A stretch of DNA of 64,000 bases from Rhodobacter maris (GCF_900217815.1 NZ_OBMT01000002.1:62001-126000), one strand, 5' to 3'; positions 30,870 to 40,720 are shown, counted from the stretch's first letter. Notes: a model not told the origin generated them from the letters alone. Made by a program: numbers and translations.

Positions 30870-31346
30870 TCAATCCTTGACCATCTGCGCCGGCGAGATC
30901 CGGCCGAAGGAAGACAGCAGTTCACGGACGAGGCTCACGCCCTTGATGTTGGATTTCGTCACTCGCCGCGACAGAACCACCACCTCGCCTTTCTCAAGCC
31001 CGAAGCGCTCGACATTGTCGACCACGCCCTTGTCGTCGAAGCTCACGGCAACGACCTCGCGCTCGATCTCCTCGGGCGCCCGCGGGCCGTAATGCTTCCA
31101 GCGCGAGCCGACGTAATACCAGCCCGCCCCCTGCAGAAGCCCCATCGAGGAGGGGCGGCCGATCGCATAGGCGACATCCTGCTGCGTGCTCTTGCCAACC
31201 GCGACCTGCGCCAGATCCTCTTCTGTCGGCACATAGCCGTGATTTTCATAGATCGCGGAGCAGCCCGCCGCCGCCAGAAGCCCCGCAAGCGCCGCAGCGA
31301 AGGCAATCTTCTGCGCCAGGCGCGCTTGTCGTGTCGTGCTGCTCAC
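30870..31346 (-). CDS. bamE: Outer membrane protein assembly factor BamE
   Basis: The 158-residue lipoprotein has a signal and lipobox (LAGLLAAAGCSAIYENHGYVP) and the SmpA/OmlA fold (LAQVAVGKSTQQDVAYAIGRPSSMG; GWYYVGSRW). BamE is the small lipoprotein of the BAM complex that inserts outer-membrane beta-barrels. The tail is longer than in E. coli (113 residues), with VVVLSRRVTKSNIKGVSLVRELLSS, as is usual in alphaproteobacteria. It diverges from the yceD-rpmF operon. Confidence 0.92.
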   Translation of the reverse strand: MSSTTRQARLAQKIAFAAALAGLLAAAGCSAIYENHGYVPTEEDLAQVAVGKSTQQDVAYAIGRPSSMGLLQGAGWYYVGSRWKHYGPRAPEEIEREVVAVSFDDKGVVDNVERFGLEKGEVVVLSRRVTKSNIKGVSLVRELLSSFGRISPAQMVKD

Positions 31347-31500
31347 CCTGGTCCGCTCCCTGCATCAGGTCCATGCATCAGGTCTTCCGCGCCCGATACC
31401 CTCTTGTCAGGGCGGGACGTGCCTTCTATCCCGCTTACAACAGCTCTGCGCGGCCCTCAAGCCCGAGACGCGGAGACCCCGCCAGCGACCGGAGAGAATG

Positions 31501-32100
31501 ATGACCGATACTGCGCCCCCGCCCCCCGCGCCGCCGCTGTCCCAGCCGCTGCGCCCGGCCGATCTGGCGGGGAGAAAGCCAACCCGGTTCGAGATCGCAC
31601 CGCCCTCCGAAACGCTGGCGGACATCGCCGGCTGGGCCGGCATCACGGCGCTGCGCGCCTTTCATTTCAAGGGCGCGCTGACGCCTGCCGGGCGGAACGA
31701 CTGGCTTCTCGAGGCGCGGCTTACCGCCACCGTGGTGCAGGACTGCGTTGTCACCCTGGCGCCCGTCGAGACCGAGATCATCGAGGATGTGCGCCGCCGT
31801 TACCTTGCCGCGATGGAAGAGCCGACCGGCGAGGAGGTGGAAATGCCCGAAGATACCGACAGCGAACCCCTCCCCGACCGGATCGACCTTGGCGCTGTCG
31901 CGCTTGAGGCGCTTGAGCTGGCGTTGCCGCTTTACCCGCATGCGCCGGGCGCGGAGGGACTTGAGATCGTGGCCACCCCGCCCGGGGCCGCGCCGATCCG
32001 CGAGGAGGAGACCCGCCCCTTCGCCAATCTGCGCACGCTCATGAGCGGCACGGAGCGCGGCGACGGAAGCGCAGACGGAGAGGATCCGGACCGCGCCTGA
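31501..32100 (+). CDS. YceD/DUF177 family protein
   Basis: The 199-residue protein contains the DUF177 core (HFKGALTPAG, VVQDCVVTLAPVETEI, RIDLGAVALEALELALPLYPHAPG). YceD homologues lie directly upstream of rpmF in most bacteria and are linked to 23S rRNA or L32 biogenesis; the biochemical role is unresolved. Two adjacent ATG codons (31498 and 31501) follow GGAGAG; the second has the better spacing. An acidic, low-complexity stretch (EEVEMPEDTDSEPLPD) sits in the middle. Confidence 0.88.
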   Translation: MTDTAPPPPAPPLSQPLRPADLAGRKPTRFEIAPPSETLADIAGWAGITALRAFHFKGALTPAGRNDWLLEARLTATVVQDCVVTLAPVETEIIEDVRRRYLAAMEEPTGEEVEMPEDTDSEPLPDRIDLGAVALEALELALPLYPHAPGAEGLEIVATPPGAAPIREEETRPFANLRTLMSGTERGDGSADGEDPDRA

Positions 32101-32151
32101 GGGCTTTTCGTCGCGCCGCGGAAGGGGGACGAAAAAGGCCGCAAAAAGGGC

Positions 32152-32179
32152 TTGCAACGGGGCGCAATCGCTGTATGTT
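32152..32179 (+). promoter_or_regulatory. Promoter upstream of rpmF-plsX-fabH-ihfA
   Basis: TTGCAA (32152-32157) and TATGTT (32174-32179) are separated by 16 bp. The position, about 110 bp before the rpmF ATG and after the yceD stop, fits a promoter for the ribosomal/fatty-acid operon. Confidence 0.5.
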
Positions 32180-32286
32180 CCCGGCCTCATTCGAGTAAAG
32201 GGTTCGCACCCGGTCCGCCTCCGGCGCCCGTGACGAAACCCCAGGAAAATCAGGGCCTTGCGCCCCAGGAAACCGAGGTTAGACAC

Positions 32287-32493
32287 ATGGCTGTCCCGCA
32301 GAACCGAGTCACGCGCTCCCGCCGCAACATGCGCCGCGCGCATGATGCCCTTACCGCCGCCAACCCGGCTGCCTGCCCGAACTGCGGCGAACTCAAGCGT
32401 CCGCACCATGTCTGCGGCGCCTGCGGCCACTATGACGACCGCGAAGTGGTGGCGCAAGCCGCCGAGGTTGACCTGGACGACGACGCGGCGTAA
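32287..32493 (+). CDS. rpmF: 50S ribosomal protein L32
   Basis: The 68-residue protein begins [20 protein letters not shown] and keeps the zinc-binding CPNC ... CGACG pairs. It is the C+ zinc-ribbon form of L32. A hairpin with a T5 run lies about 110 bp after the stop (32604-32628), so part of the transcripts may end before plsX. Confidence 0.98.
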   Translation: MAVPQNRVTRSRRNMRRAHDALTAANPAACPNCGELKRPHHVCGACGHYDDREVVAQAAEVDLDDDAA

Positions 32494-32507
32494 GCCGCGA
32501 TCCCGCC

Positions 32508-33719
32508 ATGGCCAGACTGCCCTTTCTGGAGCGGACCGCGGCCGATGCGCGGGGTGACCTGACGTCAAGCAAGCAGCAAAATGGCCGCAAAACCGCGGCC
32601 CCGGCGCCGGACCTTTCCGGCGCTTTTTCTTCCGACGGCCCGCTTTCTGCCCAACGCCTCGTGATTTCGGTCGATGCGATGGGCGGGGATCGCGGACCGG
32701 CTGCAGTGCTCGACGGGGTGGCCCTCGCCGCTCGCGGCAATCCGACGCTGCATTTCATCATTCATGGCCGCGAGGCTGAACTTGTGCCGCTCATCGCCGC
32801 ACGCAAGCTGACCGACCGGGTGAGCCTGCGCCATGCCGATGATGTGGTGACGATGCATGACAAGCCCTCCGCGGTGATGCGCACCGGCAAGGCGACCTCG
32901 ATGTGGTCGACGATCGAAGCGGTGCGCGAGAAGGAAGCGCTGGTTGCCGTGTCCTGCGGCAATACCGGCGCGCTGATGGCACTCTCGATGCTGCGGTTGC
33001 GCAAGATGCCGGGCGTCGATCGCCCTGCGATTGCCTCGTTCTGGCCCTCGAAGAACCCGTCGGGCTACAATGTCATGCTCGACATGGGCGCTGATGTGCG
33101 CGCCGATGCACGCGACCTGCTTACCTATGCGGTGATGGGCGCGGCTTATGCACGCAATGCGCTGGGGCTGAAAACGCCGCGCGTCGGGCTTCTGAACGTT
33201 GGCACGGAGGAGCACAAGGGCAATGCCGAACTGAAGGCTGCCCATGAGCTGATCACGCAGGCGGCGCAGAACGGCGATTTTGCCTTCGTCGGTTTTGTCG
33301 AGGGCAATGACCTTCCGGGCACCCGCGTCGATGTGATCGTCACCGATGGCTTTACCGGCAATGTGGCGCTGAAAACCGGCGAAGGCACCGCGAAATTTGC
33401 GGGCGAGTTGATGCGCGAGGCTTTCACTTCGGGGATTCTCGCGAAGCTTGGCGCGATCCTCGCGATGGGCGCGCTGAAGCGGCTCAAGGCCAAGATCGAC
33501 CCGCGCCGGGCGAATGGCGGGGTGTTCCTCGGGCTGAACGGCACAGTGGTAAAATCCCATGGCGGCGCCGATGCGACCGGGGTGGCGGCTGCGATCGAGC
33601 TCGCTGCGCGGCTTGCGGGGCTCGGTTTCATCGACCGGCTCGCGGCACGTCTTGCCCTTGCGTCAGCAAGCGGGCAGGATGCAGCCTCGGTGGAGGCAGG
33701 AGACGAGACCCAGAAATGA
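32508..33719 (+). CDS. plsX: Phosphate acyltransferase PlsX
   Basis: PlsX makes acyl-phosphate from acyl-ACP for phospholipid synthesis. The conserved protein begins at [13 protein letters not shown] and contains [30 protein letters not shown] and [16 protein letters not shown]. From the ATG at 32508 the frame adds about 51 residues that are not conserved and that overlie a terminator-like hairpin. The alternative start is GTG 32661 (giving VISVDAM), which fits family length better although neither start has a clear ribosome site. The stop overlaps the fabH ATG by 4 bases. Confidence 0.92.
   Translation: MARLPFLERTAADARGDLTSSKQQNGRKTAAPAPDLSGAFSSDGPLSAQRLVISVDAMGGDRGPAAVLDGVALAARGNPTLHFIIHGREAELVPLIAARKLTDRVSLRHADDVVTMHDKPSAVMRTGKATSMWSTIEAVREKEALVAVSCGNTGALMALSMLRLRKMPGVDRPAIASFWPSKNPSGYNVMLDMGADVRADARDLLTYAVMGAAYARNALGLKTPRVGLLNVGTEEHKGNAELKAAHELITQAAQNGDFAFVGFVEGNDLPGTRVDVIVTDGFTGNVALKTGEGTAKFAGELMREAFTSGILAKLGAILAMGALKRLKAKIDPRRANGGVFLGLNGTVVKSHGGADATGVAAAIELAARLAGLGFIDRLAARLALASASGQDAASVEAGDETQK
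32604..32628 (+). terminator. Intrinsic terminator-like hairpin between rpmF and the conserved part of plsX
   Basis: GCGCCGGA pairs perfectly with TCCGGCGC around a 4-base loop, followed by TTTTT. It lies about 110 bp after the rpmF stop and within the unconserved 5' end of the plsX frame. It would either end rpmF transcripts or act as an attenuator ahead of plsX-fabH. Confidence 0.7.
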
Positions 33720-34690
33720 CGACAAGAGCCGTGGTCCGGGGCGTTGGGCATTATCTGCCCGCGCGGGTGATGGAGAATGCCGAATTCGAAGGTCGGCTCG
33801 ATACCAGTGACGAATGGATTCGCTCCCGCACCGGGATCGAGCGGCGCCATATCGCCGCCGAGGGCGAAACCACCTCGCAACTCGCCATTGCCGCGGCAAA
33901 AGCGGCGCTGATCGACGCCGACATGAAACCCGGGGATATCGACGCGATCATCGTCGCCACCTCGACGCCCGATTTCACCTTCCCCTCGGTCGCGACTATG
34001 GTGCAGGCGGGCCTCGGCTCGACGCAGGGCTTCGCCTATGACGTGCAGGCGGTCTGCGCCGGGTTCATCTTCGCACTGGCGAATGCCAACGGGATGATCC
34101 TCTCGGGCCAGGCCGAGCGGGTGCTGGTGATCGGCGCCGAGACGTTTTCGCGGATCATGGACTGGGATGACCGTGGCACTTGCGTGCTGTTTGGCGATGG
34201 GGCGGGGGCGCTGGTGCTCGAAGCCGCCACCGGCACCGGCACCACGCATGACCGGGGCATCCTCTCGGTCGACCTGCATTCCGACGGGCGGCATCGCGAG
34301 CTTCTTTATGTCGATGGCGGGGTCTCCACCACGGGCCTTGCGGGCCATCTGCGCATGCAGGGCAATGCGGTGTTCCGCCATGCGGTTTCCAAACTCTCCG
34401 ACAGCGCCCATGCGGCGCTCGCCAAGATCGGCCTCTCCGGCGCGGATGTCGACTGGATCGTGCCGCATCAGGCGAATCTGCGGATCATCACCGCCACCGC
34501 CGAACGCATGGGCGTGCCGATGGAGCGCGTGGTGGTGACGGTTCAGGATCATGGCAACACCTCCGCCGCCTCGATCCCGCTCGCGCTTTCCGTCGCGCGC
34601 ACGCGCGGTCAGATCAAGACCGGCGATCTTCTGGTGACAGAGGCAATCGGCGGCGGCCTGGCCTGGGGTGCGGTCACGCTGCGCTGGTGA
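33716..34690 (+). CDS. fabH: 3-oxoacyl-ACP synthase III
   Basis: FabH (KAS III) starts fatty-acid synthesis by condensing acetyl-CoA with malonyl-ACP. The 324-residue thiolase-fold enzyme has the catalytic Cys in [13 protein letters not shown], the His in [11 protein letters not shown] and the Asn in [16 protein letters not shown]. The C-terminus [13 protein letters not shown] is typical. It overlaps plsX by 4 bases and precedes ihfA by 128 bp. Confidence 0.97.
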   Translation: MTTRAVVRGVGHYLPARVMENAEFEGRLDTSDEWIRSRTGIERRHIAAEGETTSQLAIAAAKAALIDADMKPGDIDAIIVATSTPDFTFPSVATMVQAGLGSTQGFAYDVQAVCAGFIFALANANGMILSGQAERVLVIGAETFSRIMDWDDRGTCVLFGDGAGALVLEAATGTGTTHDRGILSVDLHSDGRHRELLYVDGGVSTTGLAGHLRMQGNAVFRHAVSKLSDSAHAALAKIGLSGADVDWIVPHQANLRIITATAERMGVPMERVVVTVQDHGNTSAASIPLALSVARTRGQIKTGDLLVTEAIGGGLAWGAVTLRW

Positions 34691-34818
34691 CCCCGGCCTT
34701 TGCGCGAATGTCGCAGGTGCGTGAAAAACACCGTCTCAACCTCGGCGTGCAAGCCATTGATATTGACTCGGGAAAATCTTGCCCGCATCGTGGCTCAAAT
34801 CACTCCGGGGGGATCGCG

Positions 34819-35121
34819 ATGTCGGAGAAGACGCTGACCAGAATGGACCTGAGCGAAGCGGTGTTCCGCGAAGTGGGTCTGAGCCGCAACGAATCTGCAC
34901 AGCTTGTCGAAAGCGTGCTGCAACATATGTCTGATGCGCTGGTGCGCGGTGAGACGGTGAAGATCTCGTCCTTCGGCACCTTTTCGGTGCGTGACAAGGC
35001 TTCGCGCATGGGCCGCAACCCGAAAACCGGCGAGGAAGTGCCCATTTCACCTCGCCGGGTGCTGTCGTTCCGGCCCTCGCATCTGATGAAGGACCGCGTC
35101 GCCGAGGGCAACGCACACTGA
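34819..35121 (+). CDS. ihfA: Integration host factor subunit alpha
   Basis: The 100-residue DNA-bending protein begins [20 protein letters not shown] and has the HU/IHF core ([22 protein letters not shown]) with the intercalating proline region [15 protein letters not shown]. IhfA pairs with IhfB to bend DNA in replication, recombination and, in Rhodobacter, regulation of photosynthesis and hydrogenase genes. The ATG at 34819 follows GGGGGGAT; the frame extends further upstream without conservation. Confidence 0.96.
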   Translation: MSEKTLTRMDLSEAVFREVGLSRNESAQLVESVLQHMSDALVRGETVKISSFGTFSVRDKASRMGRNPKTGEEVPISPRRVLSFRPSHLMKDRVAEGNAH

Positions 35122-35179
35122 CAGCGCGCCATCACGGCGCTCGGCCCCCGGGCCGCCCAGAAAGGGATCAACGCGGCCG

Positions 35180-38100
35180 ATGACGAAATCCGCCGAGGCC
35201 TTCCGCACGATCAGCGAAGTTTCCGAACTGCTGGACACGCCCACGCATGTCCTGCGGTTCTGGGAAACACGGTTTGCACAGATCAAGCCCGTCAAACGCG
35301 CTGGCGGGCGGCGTTATTACCGCCCCGCCGATGTCGCGCTGATCGCCGGGATCAAGGCGTTGCTGCAGCTCGAGGGTCTGGCGATCAAGGACGCACAGGC
35401 CGCGCTCAAATCCCGAGGCGTGAAGGCGATCACGGCGCTCGGCCGGGAGGTGCTTGAAGCGCCTGTCGCGCTCGCCCCGGAACCCGGTCCCGAGCCTGTG
35501 ATCGAGAGCCCTACCGAGACCGGTACAGAGGCAATCACCGCGCATGTGGTTCACCCTCTCGTCGCCCCCGCATCCGCTGACCACGAAGACCCCGAAACAA
35601 AAGAGATGCAGCCCCCGGACCTGCAACCGGAAGAGGGGGCAGCACAGGCTGCGGAAGCTGTTTCTGAGATTTCCGAAACTTTCGGGGCTTCAGAACTCAT
35701 TGCCGAAAGCCCTGAATCCGTGGCGACGGATGTCGCTGCACCGGAGCCGGAAGAGCCTCCCCCGGTTCCGGATGAATTGACCATCGTCGAAACATCTGCC
35801 CTCCCCGACACAGCCGGAGGTCTTCCGCCTCCCGGACCCGGGCCGGAGGAAATCGCATCGGACGAATCTGCGCCCGTCGCGCCGGAACCTGCCGCGCCGG
35901 AACTTGTCGCGCCGGAACCTGCAGCCCCCGCCCTCTGCGAAGACGCGTCCCCTGCCCCGCCCGCGGCACAATCCGACTTCCATCAGATCGCCTCCGGGCC
36001 GGTCGAGGCGCGCTCGATCGCCGCGGCGCAAGCCGCGCTTGAGCTGGCGCGCACCGAGGCCGAGGCCGTCCGCGCCGAGATCAAACGCCTGCGCGCCGCC
36101 GCCGATGCAATCCGTGCCGCCGCGGCGGCCAAGGCGGCGCTGTCTGTCCCCGCGCCCCCCGCCGAGGACGCCGAGGCCATAGGTGCCAAGGAGCCTGCTG
36201 CCCCGCCAGAACCCGAGCCTTCGGCAGAACCCGAGCTATCGGCCACGCCTGCTGGCGACGATGCGCCGCCCGAGGAAACCCGGCCGGACCTCATTCTGCC
36301 GGCCACGGAGGATCTGCCAGTCGATCCGTTTGGCTTCGAGGCGGCACTTTCGGAAATCGTCGCCGAAGCCGTAGCGGAAGCGCTTTTGGACGCAAGCCTC
36401 GGCCCGGAGGCGGCGCCCGCAAGCGAGACGGCCGAAGAGACCGTTGCACAGCTTGACACCGCGGCCCTTGCGGGGCCGCTCCAGACGACAGGTACAGAGA
36501 CCGGCGCTGAGACCGGACCCGCCTTTGAGGCGGACGAGGAAATTATCGATACGGCCTTTGATCTGGTTTTCGGACGCAAGCCGGAGGCGGAACCCGAACC
36601 GGAGGCGCAGCCCGAGCCGGAAGCAGAGCCCGAACCGGAAGCAGAGCCCGAGCCGGAGGCGGAGCCAGAACCGGAAGCGCAGCCCGAACCGGAAGCGCAG
36701 CCCGAACCGGAGGCGCAGCCCGAACCGGAAGTGGAGCCCGAACCGGAAGCGCAGCCCGAACCGGAGGCGGAGCCCGAACCGGAAGCGCAGCCCGAACCGG
36801 AAGCGCAGCCCGAACCGGAAGCGCAGCCCGAACCGGAAGCGCAGCCCGAACCGGAAGCAGAGCCCGAACCGGAAGCAGAGCCCGAACCGGAAGCAGAGCC
36901 CGAACCGGAAGCAGAGCCCGAACCGGAAGCAGAGCCCGAACCGGAGGCGCAGCCCGAACCGGAGGCGCAGCCCGAACCGGAAGCAGAGCCCGAATCGGAA
37001 GTGGAGCCCGAACCGGAAGCGGAGCCTGAACCGGAAGCGCAGCCCGAACCGGAGGCGCAGCTCGAACCGGAAGCAGAGCCCGAACCGGAGGCGCAGCCCG
37101 AACCGGAGGCGCAGCCCGAACCGGAGGCGCAGCCCGAACCGGAAGTGGAGCCCGAACCGGAAGCGCAGCCCGAGCCGGAGGCGCAGCCCGAGCCGGAGGC
37201 GCAGCCCGAGCCGGAGGCGCAACCCGAGCCGGAGGCGCAGCCCGAACCGGAAGCGGAGCCCGAACCGGAAGCAGAGCCCGAACCGGAAGCAGAGCCCGAA
37301 CCGGAGGCGCAGCCCGAACCGGAAGCGCAGCCCGAACCGGAGGCGGAGCCCGAGCGGGGCGACATTGCCGCGCTCGTTTTTGCCCGGCACCGCCCCACGA
37401 CCTTCGATCGCCCGGAAGAAGCTCCCGCGCCGGAGCTGGTGTTCCGTCGCACCGCGCCCCCCGCACTGGAAACGCCCGAGCCGCTCCTCCCCGCGGCGAC
37501 GGACACGGAGGCTTTGCCGGTCGCGGAGATCGAAGCAGACCCCGCCCCCGTCACCCCGACAGAGCAGGCGGTCGCAGCGCAGACCATCGGGGCGGAACCC
37601 GAAGCGGTTCCCGAACCTGAGCCGGAAGCAGAGCCCGAGCCGGACCCCACGCCGCCGCTCTTGGTCGAGGACAGCGCCTACTCCTTCATCGCCCCGCGCG
37701 GGCCGCGCCGCAAATCCGCACCGCCCCCCGAGGCCACGACCCCGCCGGTTGCCGCGGTGCAGGAATGGTACCAGCCCTCGCTGTTTGAGTTGATGGCCCT
37801 GCCCGAACCGGAACCGGAGCCGGCCCCCACGCCCGAGCCCCTGCCCGCGCCGGAACCTGAAATCCCGCAGGAACCTGAAATCTTGCCGCAACCGGTGCCG
37901 GACCTTCCGCCCCCGGAAGCACCGCAGGAATGGCCGGAACAGGTAGAGCCCGCTGAACCCGAGTGGCCCGGACACGAAGAGCCAGTGCCGGAACAACCTC
38001 TTCCGGAAGAACCTGTTCCCGAAGAACCTGTTCCGGAGGCGCCAGAACCCGACGATCCGGGCCCCGAGATCCCCGACGCAGAGCCGGAGCCAGGGCCGGA

Positions 38101-38395
38101 AGACTGGCCCGAGCTCGCGGCGCCCCGCGCCGCGCCGCCCGCGCTCGATCCGCTCGAGCGGATGGTGAGCCTCATTCTGAGCGGCGCCGCGCCGCTCAGC
38201 CAGGAACTCCCCGTGGCCGGGCAGATCGATCCGAGCGTGAACCCGCTCGGCGCGCTCAAGGAAGGGCTTGCGCTCTTTGCCCCGGTCGCGCTTTCGCCGA
38301 TCGAACGGATGCGGCTTCTCTCCTCGCATGACCGGCTCATGGCGCTTCAGGCACGGCTGGCCCAGCCGCCGCGCCCACCGCCCGCACGGCGCTGA
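35180..38395 (+). CDS. MerR-type HTH protein with giant Pro/Glu repeat region
   Basis: The 1071-residue protein starts with an intact MerR-like helix-turn-helix (residues about 8-80: [44 protein letters not shown]). The rest is acidic and proline-rich. Residues 471-722 are 42 tandem hexapeptides [E/Q]PEPE[A/V] (separate entry), followed by further Pro/Glu segments ([18 protein letters not shown]) and a short conserved-looking tail ([18 protein letters not shown] ... [20 protein letters not shown]). A helical stretch at about 270-310 precedes the repeats. In Rhodobacterales a MerR-like gene normally follows ihfA; this one is far longer. No transmembrane segment is seen. Its DNA target is unknown. 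Confidence 0.85.
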   Translation: MTKSAEAFRTISEVSELLDTPTHVLRFWETRFAQIKPVKRAGGRRYYRPADVALIAGIKALLQLEGLAIKDAQAALKSRGVKAITALGREVLEAPVALAPEPGPEPVIESPTETGTEAITAHVVHPLVAPASADHEDPETKEMQPPDLQPEEGAAQAAEAVSEISETFGASELIAESPESVATDVAAPEPEEPPPVPDELTIVETSALPDTAGGLPPPGPGPEEIASDESAPVAPEPAAPELVAPEPAAPALCEDASPAPPAAQSDFHQIASGPVEARSIAAAQAALELARTEAEAVRAEIKRLRAAADAIRAAAAAKAALSVPAPPAEDAEAIGAKEPAAPPEPEPSAEPELSATPAGDDAPPEETRPDLILPATEDLPVDPFGFEAALSEIVAEAVAEALLDASLGPEAAPASETAEETVAQLDTAALAGPLQTTGTETGAETGPAFEADEEIIDTAFDLVFGRKPEAEPEPEAQPEPEAEPEPEAEPEPEAEPEPEAQPEPEAQPEPEAQPEPEVEPEPEAQPEPEAEPEPEAQPEPEAQPEPEAQPEPEAQPEPEAEPEPEAEPEPEAEPEPEAEPEPEAEPEPEAQPEPEAQPEPEAEPESEVEPEPEAEPEPEAQPEPEAQLEPEAEPEPEAQPEPEAQPEPEAQPEPEVEPEPEAQPEPEAQPEPEAQPEPEAQPEPEAQPEPEAEPEPEAEPEPEAEPEPEAQPEPEAQPEPEAEPERGDIAALVFARHRPTTFDRPEEAPAPELVFRRTAPPALETPEPLLPAATDTEALPVAEIEADPAPVTPTEQAVAAQTIGAEPEAVPEPEPEAEPEPDPTPPLLVEDSAYSFIAPRGPRRKSAPPPEATTPPVAAVQEWYQPSLFELMALPEPEPEPAPTPEPLPAPEPEIPQEPEILPQPVPDLPPPEAPQEWPEQVEPAEPEWPGHEEPVPEQPLPEEPVPEEPVPEAPEPDDPGPEIPDAEPEPGPEDWPELAAPRAAPPALDPLERMVSLILSGAAPLSQELPVAGQIDPSVNPLGALKEGLALFAPVALSPIERMRLLSSHDRLMALQARLAQPPRPPPARR
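36590..37345 (+). repeat. 42 tandem 18-bp units encoding [EQ]PEPE[AV]
   Basis: The unit is 18 bp, typically CAGCCCGAACCGGAAGCG, coding for Gln/Glu-Pro-Glu-Pro-Glu-Ala. I count 42 complete copies in frame. Variation is confined to CAG/GAG at the first codon, GAA/GAG and GCA/GCG wobble, and few substitutions (three Ala to Val, one Pro to Ser, one Pro to Leu). Because the unit is a multiple of 3 without stops on either strand, all neighbouring frames stay open, which creates long false ORFs. Confidence 0.97.
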
Positions 38396-38485
38396 TATGG
38401 CCCGCATCGCTCGCACCAACTTGGCGCAAAAAGATGCGTTTTGCCGCTTGCGCCCGGAGGCGCAATGCCTCTATATGCCCCTCGT

Positions 38486-38563
38486 CGGGCCGTGGCGCAG
38501 CCTGGTTAGCGCGTCCGTCTGGGGGGCGGAAGGTCGTGAGTTCGAATCTCACCGGCCCGACCA
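38486..38563 (+). tRNA. tRNA-Pro (anticodon GGG)
   Basis: The 78-nt gene folds with acceptor CGGGCCG/CGGCCCG, D arm GCGC/GCGC, anticodon stem TCCGT/GCGGA with loop CTGGGGG (anticodon GGG), and T arm GTGAG/CTCAC with loop TTCGAAT. The discriminator is A and the CCA is encoded. It reads CCC/CCU proline codons. It lies between the MerR-like gene and dcd. Confidence 0.95.
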
Positions 38564-38570
38564 TCCGAAC

Positions 38571-38598
38571 AACGCCCACTCCTTCGGGGGTGGGCGTT
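38571..38598 (+). terminator. Hairpin downstream of tRNA-Pro
   Basis: AACGCCCAC pairs perfectly over 9 bp with GTGGGCGTT around TCCTTCGGGG-type loop, 7 bp after the tRNA CCA. There is no T-run, so it may be a processing signal rather than an intrinsic terminator. Confidence 0.6.
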
Positions 38599-38635
38599 CG
38601 CATATCCGACACCTGATTTACACGGGGCTTTGACG

Positions 38636-39712
38636 ATGCAGGGCGTTCTTCCCGACAGCGCATTGCGTGCGATGATCCTTCGGGGTGAGATCGCCGCCTC
38701 TGCCCCCGTGATCGATGCGCAGGTGCAGCCCGCAAGCCTCGATCTGCGGCTTGGGCCGGTGGCCTACCGCATCCGCGCCTCCTTCCTTGCGGGCCCCAAC
38801 GAACGGGTGGAAGCAAAGCTTGCCGCGTTCGAAATGCACCGGATGGACCTCACCGAGGGCGCGGTGCTCGAAAAGGGCTGCGTGTATCTCGTGCCGCTGA
38901 TGGAGCGGCTCGCGCTGCCCGCGGGCCTCACCGCCGTCTCGAATGCAAAAAGCTCGACCGGGCGGCTCGATCTGCTCACCCGCGTCATCACCGATGGCGG
39001 CACCGAATTTGACCGCATCCCTGAGGGCTATGCGGGCCCGCTTTACGCCGAGATCTGCCCGCGCTCGTTTTCGGTGCTGGTGCGGCCCGGCATGCGGCTC
39101 AACCAGATCCGGTTTCGCGCCGGAGATGCTGCGCTTTCTGACCCGGAGCTGAAGCTCCTGCATGCCGCTGAACCCCTGGTGAGTGGCGAGGCGGTGATCG
39201 ACCACGGGCTCGGCTTCTCGGTGGATCTGCGCCCGGAGACGGGCGATCTTGTCGGCTACCGCGCCAAGCCCCATACCGGCGTGATCGACCTTGATCGGAT
39301 CGCACATTATCCGGCCTCCGATTTTTGGGAGGAGATCCGCACCCGCGACGGGCGGATCATCCTCGACCCCGGCGCCTTCTATATTCTCGTGAGCCGCGAG
39401 GCGGTGGTGATCCCGCCCGATTTTGCTGCCGAGATGGCGCCTTACCTTGCGATGGTGGGCGAGTTCCGGGTGCATTACGCGGGCTTTTTCGACCCCGGTT
39501 TCGGCCATGGCGCCGCCGGAGGAGAGGGCTCCAAAGGCGTGCTTGAAGTTCGCTGCCACGAGGCGCCCTTCGTGCTCGAACACGGGCAGGTGGTCGGGCG
39601 GCTTGTCTATGAGCGTATGGCCGAGCGGCCGGAGCGGCTTTACGGCACCGGGATCGCCTCGAATTATCAGGGCCAGGGGCTCAAGCTCGCCAAGCATTTC
39701 CGCAACGGCTGA
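38636..39712 (+). CDS. dcd: 2'-deoxycytidine 5'-triphosphate deaminase (alphaproteobacterial long form)
   Basis: The 358-residue protein is the long Dcd variant of alphaproteobacteria with two dUTPase/Dcd-like jelly-roll halves (QPASLDLRLGPVAYRIR near the start, SNAKSSTGRLDLLTRVITDG with the Ser-Ser signature, and a C-terminal half with GEFRVHYAGFFDPGFGHG). It converts dCTP to dUTP, supplying dTMP synthesis. ATG 38636 is preferred over TTG 38630. The usual single-domain Dcd is about 190 residues, so the length marks this subfamily. Confidence 0.9.
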   Translation: MQGVLPDSALRAMILRGEIAASAPVIDAQVQPASLDLRLGPVAYRIRASFLAGPNERVEAKLAAFEMHRMDLTEGAVLEKGCVYLVPLMERLALPAGLTAVSNAKSSTGRLDLLTRVITDGGTEFDRIPEGYAGPLYAEICPRSFSVLVRPGMRLNQIRFRAGDAALSDPELKLLHAAEPLVSGEAVIDHGLGFSVDLRPETGDLVGYRAKPHTGVIDLDRIAHYPASDFWEEIRTRDGRIILDPGAFYILVSREAVVIPPDFAAEMAPYLAMVGEFRVHYAGFFDPGFGHGAAGGEGSKGVLEVRCHEAPFVLEHGQVVGRLVYERMAERPERLYGTGIASNYQGQGLKLAKHFRNG

Positions 39713-39736
39713 GCCCGCGCGGCGCCGCGCAAAGGG

Positions 39737-40720
39737 TCACACACCCAGCCCGAGCGCCTTTGCTTTGCGGTAAAAGGTGGCGCGGCCAATCCCCAGATCG
39801 CGCGCCGCGGCAGATACATTCCCGCCCGAACGCGCAAGCGCGCGCGCCATCTCGGCCCGCTGCGCCTCGGCCAGCGCCCCCTGCGCGGGGGCTGCCCGCT
39901 CCCCGAAAAGATCATTGGCCGGCACCCGGCCAATCTGGCGCGGCTCAAGGCCAAGCTGGCGCCGCGCCGCGCGCGTGGCGCCAATCACCAGATCGTCGCG
40001 GTCGAGCGCGAGCAGCATCACGCCCTGCGGGCTCTCCTCGGTGCCGCCCGCCGAGAGGATCCGCGCCCCGGCAAACGCGGCCCGGAACAGATCCGCCTCG
40101 ATCCGGCTCGCCGCATCCTGCACGGTGAGCGCCACAAGCCGCGCATAGCCCTCGGTCATGTCGGCGCGGGCGGAGGAGACATCGATCACGCCCGCCAACT
40201 CCCCCTCGGCGCCAAACACCGGCGCCCCCATGCAGGTCAGCCCGGTATTGGTGGCGCGAAAATGCTGGTCGCGCCAAACCGTGACGGCGCGGCCCTCGGC
40301 GAGGCAGGTGCCGATGCCATTCGTGCCCTCCGAGCCCTCGGACCAATCCGAGCCCGGGGCAAGGTTCGAGCCGTGAAAGGCGCGCCGGTCCCCCTCGCGC
40401 AGCCGCTCGTCAAGCACGAGCCCCTCGGCATCGGAGAGAAAGACCGCGCAGCCCGCCTCGCAGGCGGCGCGGGCGAGCCGGTCAAGCACGGGGGCGGCAA
40501 CGCGCAACAAGAGCCCTGCCGCCTCGCGGCGCGCCTCGATCTCGCGCTCGGTCAGCCGATGCGCGCCCTGCCCCTGCCCCGGATCAAGCTTGTGATGGAT
40601 CATCGAGCGCCGCCACGAGGCGGCAAACCCCGCCCGCCCCGCGGCCTTGGCCGAGGTGACGACAGATTGCACGATCTCGGCATGGTTACGGCTTGCGGGC
40701 GCACTCTCCCTGTGGCGCAT
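39737..40720 (-). CDS. GAF-domain / Fis-type helix-turn-helix transcriptional regulator (AcoR-like, no AAA+)
   Basis: The 327-residue protein has an N-terminal segment (SWRRSMIHHKLDPG) and GAF domain (GSNLAPGSDWSEGSEGTNG, TNTGLTCMGAPVFG, GVIDVSSARADM) similar to the sensor part of AcoR-type activators, and a C-terminal HTH_8 Fis motif (ALARSGGNVSAAARDLGIGRATFYRKAKALG). The AAA+ sigma-54 domain usually found between them is absent, so it should act without sigma-54. The ATG at 40720 has GGGGAGG 7 bases upstream; the alternative at 40741 is GTG. The target is unknown. Confidence 0.87.
   Translation of the reverse strand: MRHRESAPASRNHAEIVQSVVTSAKAAGRAGFAASWRRSMIHHKLDPGQGQGAHRLTEREIEARREAAGLLLRVAAPVLDRLARAACEAGCAVFLSDAEGLVLDERLREGDRRAFHGSNLAPGSDWSEGSEGTNGIGTCLAEGRAVTVWRDQHFRATNTGLTCMGAPVFGAEGELAGVIDVSSARADMTEGYARLVALTVQDAASRIEADLFRAAFAGARILSAGGTEESPQGVMLLALDRDDLVIGATRAARRQLGLEPRQIGRVPANDLFGERAAPAQGALAEAQRAEMARALARSGGNVSAAARDLGIGRATFYRKAKALGLGV

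Noticed and set aside
36590-37345. CRISPR-like array of short repeats
   Set aside because: The 18-bp units are directly adjacent with no unique spacers, are in frame, and no cas genes are present.
36236-38419. Very long open frames on the minus strand and other plus frames across the Pro/Glu repeat
   Set aside because: The 18-bp unit has no stop in any frame, so all six frames stay open. The MerR-like head fixes the true frame; the others have Arg/Gly/Leu-biased meaningless composition and no ribosome sites.
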